Assembly: GCF_002797735.1 (NCBI RefSeq) | Contig: NZ_PGFG01000001.1 | Span: 2,770,001 to 2,834,000 of the forward strand | Source: Thermoflavifilum aggregans | Lineage (GTDB): Bacteria > Bacteroidota > Bacteroidia > Chitinophagales > Chitinophagaceae | Direction: 5' to 3' | DNA: 64,000 nucleotides | Part shown: one piece after another, positions 60,982 to 64,000 of the stretch | Numbering within the stretch: the first letter of the stretch is position 1 | Layout of the letters: each line of letters opens with the position of its first letter | Made by a program: the position numbers and the translations under genes | The notes under the pieces: generated by a model | Databases searched by the model: none | Told to the model about the DNA's origin: nothing | The model's input: the letters and a program-made list of their open reading frames with translations, nothing else

Positions 60982-61767
60982 ATGATGATCCGCACACTCG
61001 ATCGACATGCGCAAAAAATCAGCTGGCTTGCGGCCAGGTTGTTCAGTATATGGGGTATAACCCTGATATGTATGAGCTGGTCTACAAATACCGCAATTGC
61101 TCAGCAAAACGAAGGATATTCCGGATCCGTAAGAACCAATCATGAAGGCATCAGCCAGATACCGGTTTCTTATTCCCGGGATTTTCTGATTCTGCAGCTG
61201 GGACATGATGTGTGGAGCGGATTACCTTCCGGAATAAGTACCAGTGGCTGGAACCGCGATTTCAACATAGCGTTGCTTTATGATTTCCCCTTTCAGCAAA
61301 GTCATTTCAGTTTTGCACTGGGATTAGGAGTAAGTACAAGCAATGTGTTTTTCAAAAATTATACCCTCAACATTGCCGATAGTGTTTCCTCTCAGCTGAA
61401 TTTTACCAGCGACAGCAAATACAACAAATACAAAATTGCCACTACCTATCTGGAAATTCCGCTTGAATTTCGTTTCCGCCAGGTTTCAAAGAATGCTAAC
61501 AAGGGATTTAAGGTGGCTTTGGGAGCGAAACTGGGTTTGAATACCGATGCGCATGCCAAGGGCAAACGTGTGGTAGCCGGTTTCCCGGAAGTGGAGAAAT
61601 TCAAAACCCGCCGCTTTTTTAATCCTTACCGCGTGGCAGCCACAGCCCGCATAGGTTGGGGTAATTTCAACCTGTACGGGAGCTATAGCCTCACGCCCCT
61701 GTTCCGGCAAAATACCGGTCTGGATGTTCATACCTACTCCATCGGCATTTGCCTGAGCGGACTGTAA
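60982..61767 (+). CDS. Outer-membrane beta-barrel protein (PorT-like)
   Basis: The 261-residue protein has a signal peptide (ending near AIAQQ, residue 42, after a long n-region) and repeated amphipathic strands such as FNIALLYDFPFQQ and FSFALGLGVSTSN, ending in a strand TYSIGICLSGL. It resembles the outer-membrane beta-barrel families with a PorT-like fold common in Bacteroidota. The function is unknown. The following gene is convergent. Confidence 0.75.
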   Translation: MMIRTLDRHAQKISWLAARLFSIWGITLICMSWSTNTAIAQQNEGYSGSVRTNHEGISQIPVSYSRDFLILQLGHDVWSGLPSGISTSGWNRDFNIALLYDFPFQQSHFSFALGLGVSTSNVFFKNYTLNIADSVSSQLNFTSDSKYNKYKIATTYLEIPLEFRFRQVSKNANKGFKVALGAKLGLNTDAHAKGKRVVAGFPEVEKFKTRRFFNPYRVAATARIGWGNFNLYGSYSLTPLFRQNTGLDVHTYSIGICLSGL

Positions 61768-61793
61768 AAAAATCTGAATCATTTCCGGTTCCG

Positions 61794-63905
61794 TTAGGGA
61801 TTTACTGCCGGTGCCTGCAGCCAGTTCAATACCTGATGTTGCCATACCAGCAGATCATGGCCGGTTTGCCAGTGATGCGCTATGTCAGGAAAATAAATCA
61901 ACCTGCCGGGTATTTGTGGGTCCTGTATTTCATTAAACAAACCCCAACCCTGTTCGGCCGGCACCCATCCATCATTCCCGCCCACACCGATCAGCATGGG
62001 CAGATGCGCCAAAGGCCAGCCTGCCTGGACGATATTCTTATTTTTCTGCATCAGTTGCACAATATCCCGAGCTACCCACCGAGCAGCCGTTGTGGTACTC
62101 CAGGAAGGAATATCCACCACAGGATTCCAGAGCACCAGCGTACGAACAGAAAAACTCGATGCCCTGCGCTGATCCGATGCCCACATCAGGGCCAGATAGG
62201 CTCCCCATCCGCTGCCCATGAGTATTACCCGTTGCGTATCTGCCTGATTGATGATAAGCAACCGATAAAGGCTGTCGGCCAAATTATGAAGGGTTGCCGG
62301 ATCCAGATAAAAATTCAACATATCATCAGACAAACCTTGTTCGGATGAAATGGTAAACACCTGATATCCTGCGTCGGCAAGCATTTGTGGCTGATCCCAC
62401 CTCGTTTTGCTGTCGTCATCTGAAAACCATGTAAAATCCGGCAGACAAATGATGGCCGGATATCTGCTGCCGGAGTCAGTTTGAGATGGATGATACTGGT
62501 GAACCCACACTTTTATCCCATGGGCAAGTGAAATAAGCCAGGAAGAAGGGCCGGGCATGGCGTCCTGCGTAGTATCAGCCTGCACAAGCATGCGGGCACT
62601 GCCGTTTTGTTTGTCCACAGAAAAAATACGCTGCATGTGGTGCCATCCGGAAACTGCTACCAGCCAGGTAGAAGGGGTTTCTCCCACCAAAGCCTCTATC
62701 CTGGCCTGCAAATGGGTAATTTGCCGGATGACAAGAGGCGTATGCAGACGTCCTTCATCCAATACCTGCACCCGATAGAGTTCAGTCCATGCAGAATCGG
62801 GATAGGTAGCCGTGAAAAGCAAGCTCTGTCCGTCATTTGACCACCAGAAATGCAATACCCTTCCTGCCCGGCCATGCGTAAGGTTGTACAATGTTTTGCG
62901 CTCCAGGTCTTCCAGGATCAGATCCCGTTGGCCTGTGTGTGCACCTGCAACGGACTCGGCTATCCAGGCTATCCAGCGGCTTTTGCCCTGGCTGGTAGCC
63001 GGACTGAATGCGGGTGATTCATGTCTGATCCATGCTGAGCCGGAACCTCTGTCAACAGCCGTTTCACAGGTCAGGCAACTGGTAAGTCCATCTTGCAGAT
63101 CATATAGATAAATTTGGCTGGCTGGCGGAGCAACCGAACTATCCTGCGGCGCATCTGTTGCTATTTCCTGCAGAGATGGCTTGTAGGCGGCATACACAAT
63201 GTAACGCTCATCCGGGCTCCAGTGTACCTGGGCCAAATAGCTATTGATCAGCGTTGTATCTACATCGGTCTGTTCATAAGGCATCAAATCAACGGGCATC
63301 CCCAGCCTACCCATCGAATCAATCCTTGCATATAACAAATGATGCGCATATCCATCAATCCAGCCATCCATACCAAATGCCGGTAGCCCGTGATAAATGC
63401 GGGCACGTGTTTTCCCAAACTGCGGATAGTAATCTTTGGCATCCACATCCCGCACTTTTTCGGGGTGCACAAACAACACATAATCTTTTTTCGGTGAAAT
63501 CAGCATATGTGCATACGGCGAATCAACCTGCGTAAACGATCGCAGCGAGGGAGTATCAGTACGCAACAAATAGCATTGATTTCCTCTCGTGAAAATAAAT
63601 TGATGCGGAGAAATCCGGATTATATTTTCCGGTTGTGGACCATCGAATGTGAAAAGCCTGTTTGCGCGAGCCGCCGTCGGATTGAGTGGCTGCATCCAGA
63701 GTTGATGCCGCATTCTATCCCGTCCAATATCATACGATGATATCACATAATACAAAGCCTGCCCGCCGGCATCATCATCCGTCCAGCATGCGCTGATATA
63801 GGGAGCTTCTGCAACCCGTTCGGGCGTCCACACCAGTTGGGCATGAGCGACATGCAGCCCACTCATCCATCCCAAGCCAATCAGGATATATCTCCATTTG
63901 CTCAT
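61794..63905 (-). CDS. S9 family prolyl-oligopeptidase-like peptidase, exported
   Basis: The 703-residue protein has a signal peptide (to HVAHAQ, about residue 22), a beta-propeller of TolB/WD40-like repeats (about 30-460) and a C-terminal alpha/beta hydrolase domain. The nucleophile Ser565 is in GSGWGAY, the Asp is in GGNDGWVP and the His is in DIAHHWQTG. It is likely a dipeptidyl or oligopeptidase of the periplasm. The motif GSGWG replaces the more common GGSYGG of the family, but the triad order is intact. Confidence 0.88.
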   Translation of the reverse strand: MSKWRYILIGLGWMSGLHVAHAQLVWTPERVAEAPYISACWTDDDAGGQALYYVISSYDIGRDRMRHQLWMQPLNPTAARANRLFTFDGPQPENIIRISPHQFIFTRGNQCYLLRTDTPSLRSFTQVDSPYAHMLISPKKDYVLFVHPEKVRDVDAKDYYPQFGKTRARIYHGLPAFGMDGWIDGYAHHLLYARIDSMGRLGMPVDLMPYEQTDVDTTLINSYLAQVHWSPDERYIVYAAYKPSLQEIATDAPQDSSVAPPASQIYLYDLQDGLTSCLTCETAVDRGSGSAWIRHESPAFSPATSQGKSRWIAWIAESVAGAHTGQRDLILEDLERKTLYNLTHGRAGRVLHFWWSNDGQSLLFTATYPDSAWTELYRVQVLDEGRLHTPLVIRQITHLQARIEALVGETPSTWLVAVSGWHHMQRIFSVDKQNGSARMLVQADTTQDAMPGPSSWLISLAHGIKVWVHQYHPSQTDSGSRYPAIICLPDFTWFSDDDSKTRWDQPQMLADAGYQVFTISSEQGLSDDMLNFYLDPATLHNLADSLYRLLIINQADTQRVILMGSGWGAYLALMWASDQRRASSFSVRTLVLWNPVVDIPSWSTTTAARWVARDIVQLMQKNKNIVQAGWPLAHLPMLIGVGGNDGWVPAEQGWGLFNEIQDPQIPGRLIYFPDIAHHWQTGHDLLVWQHQVLNWLQAPAVNP

Positions 63906-63938
63906 AGCTGCTTATCCAAGCCTTTCCCTGCAATGTAC

Positions 63939-63946
63939 TAACTTTG
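63939..63946 (+). promoter_or_regulatory. Bacteroidota -7 element at the right window edge
   Basis: TAACTTTG matches TAnnTTTG and reads rightward out of the window. A short frame starting at 63948 stops after eight codons, so the gene it serves probably starts beyond the edge. Confidence 0.35.
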
Positions 63947-64000
63947 TATGGCTAAAGAAACCAGCATTGATTGATTTTCAACCAACTGTCCCGCAAACCG

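Overview
The window looks like a chromosomal segment of a Bacteroidota bacterium, most likely in or near the family Chitinophagaceae (the family call is inference). The sequence evidence is: a recurrent TAnnTTTG -7 promoter element in front of many genes; a type IX secretion C-terminal sorting domain; an alternative complex III (ActABCDEF) operon joined to an aa3-type oxidase; DUF4293, LptC and DUF3341 family proteins; and few Shine-Dalgarno sequences. I see no phage, insertion sequence, CRISPR array or conjugation gene. Gene density is high and the segment reads as ordinary core and near-core genome.

Layout. 1-6.6 kb: a serine hydrolase cut by the left edge, a YdjC-type deacetylase, lysS, a Pro/Val-rich secreted peptide, then a small redox/membrane group (DoxX-like, thioredoxin, DUF2892, Crp/Fnr regulator) and a dienelactone hydrolase. 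6.6-15.3 kb: an MFS exporter, a two-domain universal stress protein, and a TetR-controlled tripartite efflux operon read leftward (tetR, tolC-like, emrA-like, two tandem emrB-like genes). 15.4-26 kb: TPR protein, MarC, tRNA-Arg(CCG), maeB, DUF4293, a T9SS cargo protein, a D-2-hydroxyacid dehydrogenase, a GH27 alpha-galactosidase, an AhpD-like protein, an EamA exporter and an aldo/keto reductase. 26-33.2 kb: lptC and a LON-domain protein, a WaaE-type glycosyltransferase, exported MsrB, an L,D-transpeptidase, a pair of exported ferritin-like proteins, proC and dusB.

33.3-48.8 kb is the dominant feature: about 15.5 kb on the minus strand encoding a complete aerobic electron-transfer chain end. 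The order in transcription is actA-B-C-D-E-F, a 148-bp gap holding a perfect palindrome, coxB, coxA, ctaB (haem O synthase), two subunit III genes, subunit IV, a degenerate SCO-like protein and a DUF420 protein. Together they would oxidise menaquinol, pass electrons through haem c domains to CuA and reduce oxygen. Subunit II has no fused cytochrome c, so the haem c domains of ActA/ActE are the likely donors.

48.9-64 kb: purN, a canonical SCO protein, a secreted GH172 protein, a cobalamin riboswitch controlling the B12-independent methionine synthase metE, a GH25 lysozyme, small and outer-membrane proteins, OxyR (both redox cysteines at exactly 199 and 208), a stand-alone receiver next to a large hybrid histidine kinase with HPt domain, a beta-barrel protein and an S9 peptidase.

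I did not find a convincing unknown system. The observations most worth checking are the riboswitch (an apparent compensated kissing loop and three competing copies of one hexamer), the six-haem ActA, the SCO paralogue that lacks the usual copper ligands, the exported ferritin-like pair, and the tRNA whose 3' end overlaps the maeB stop codon.
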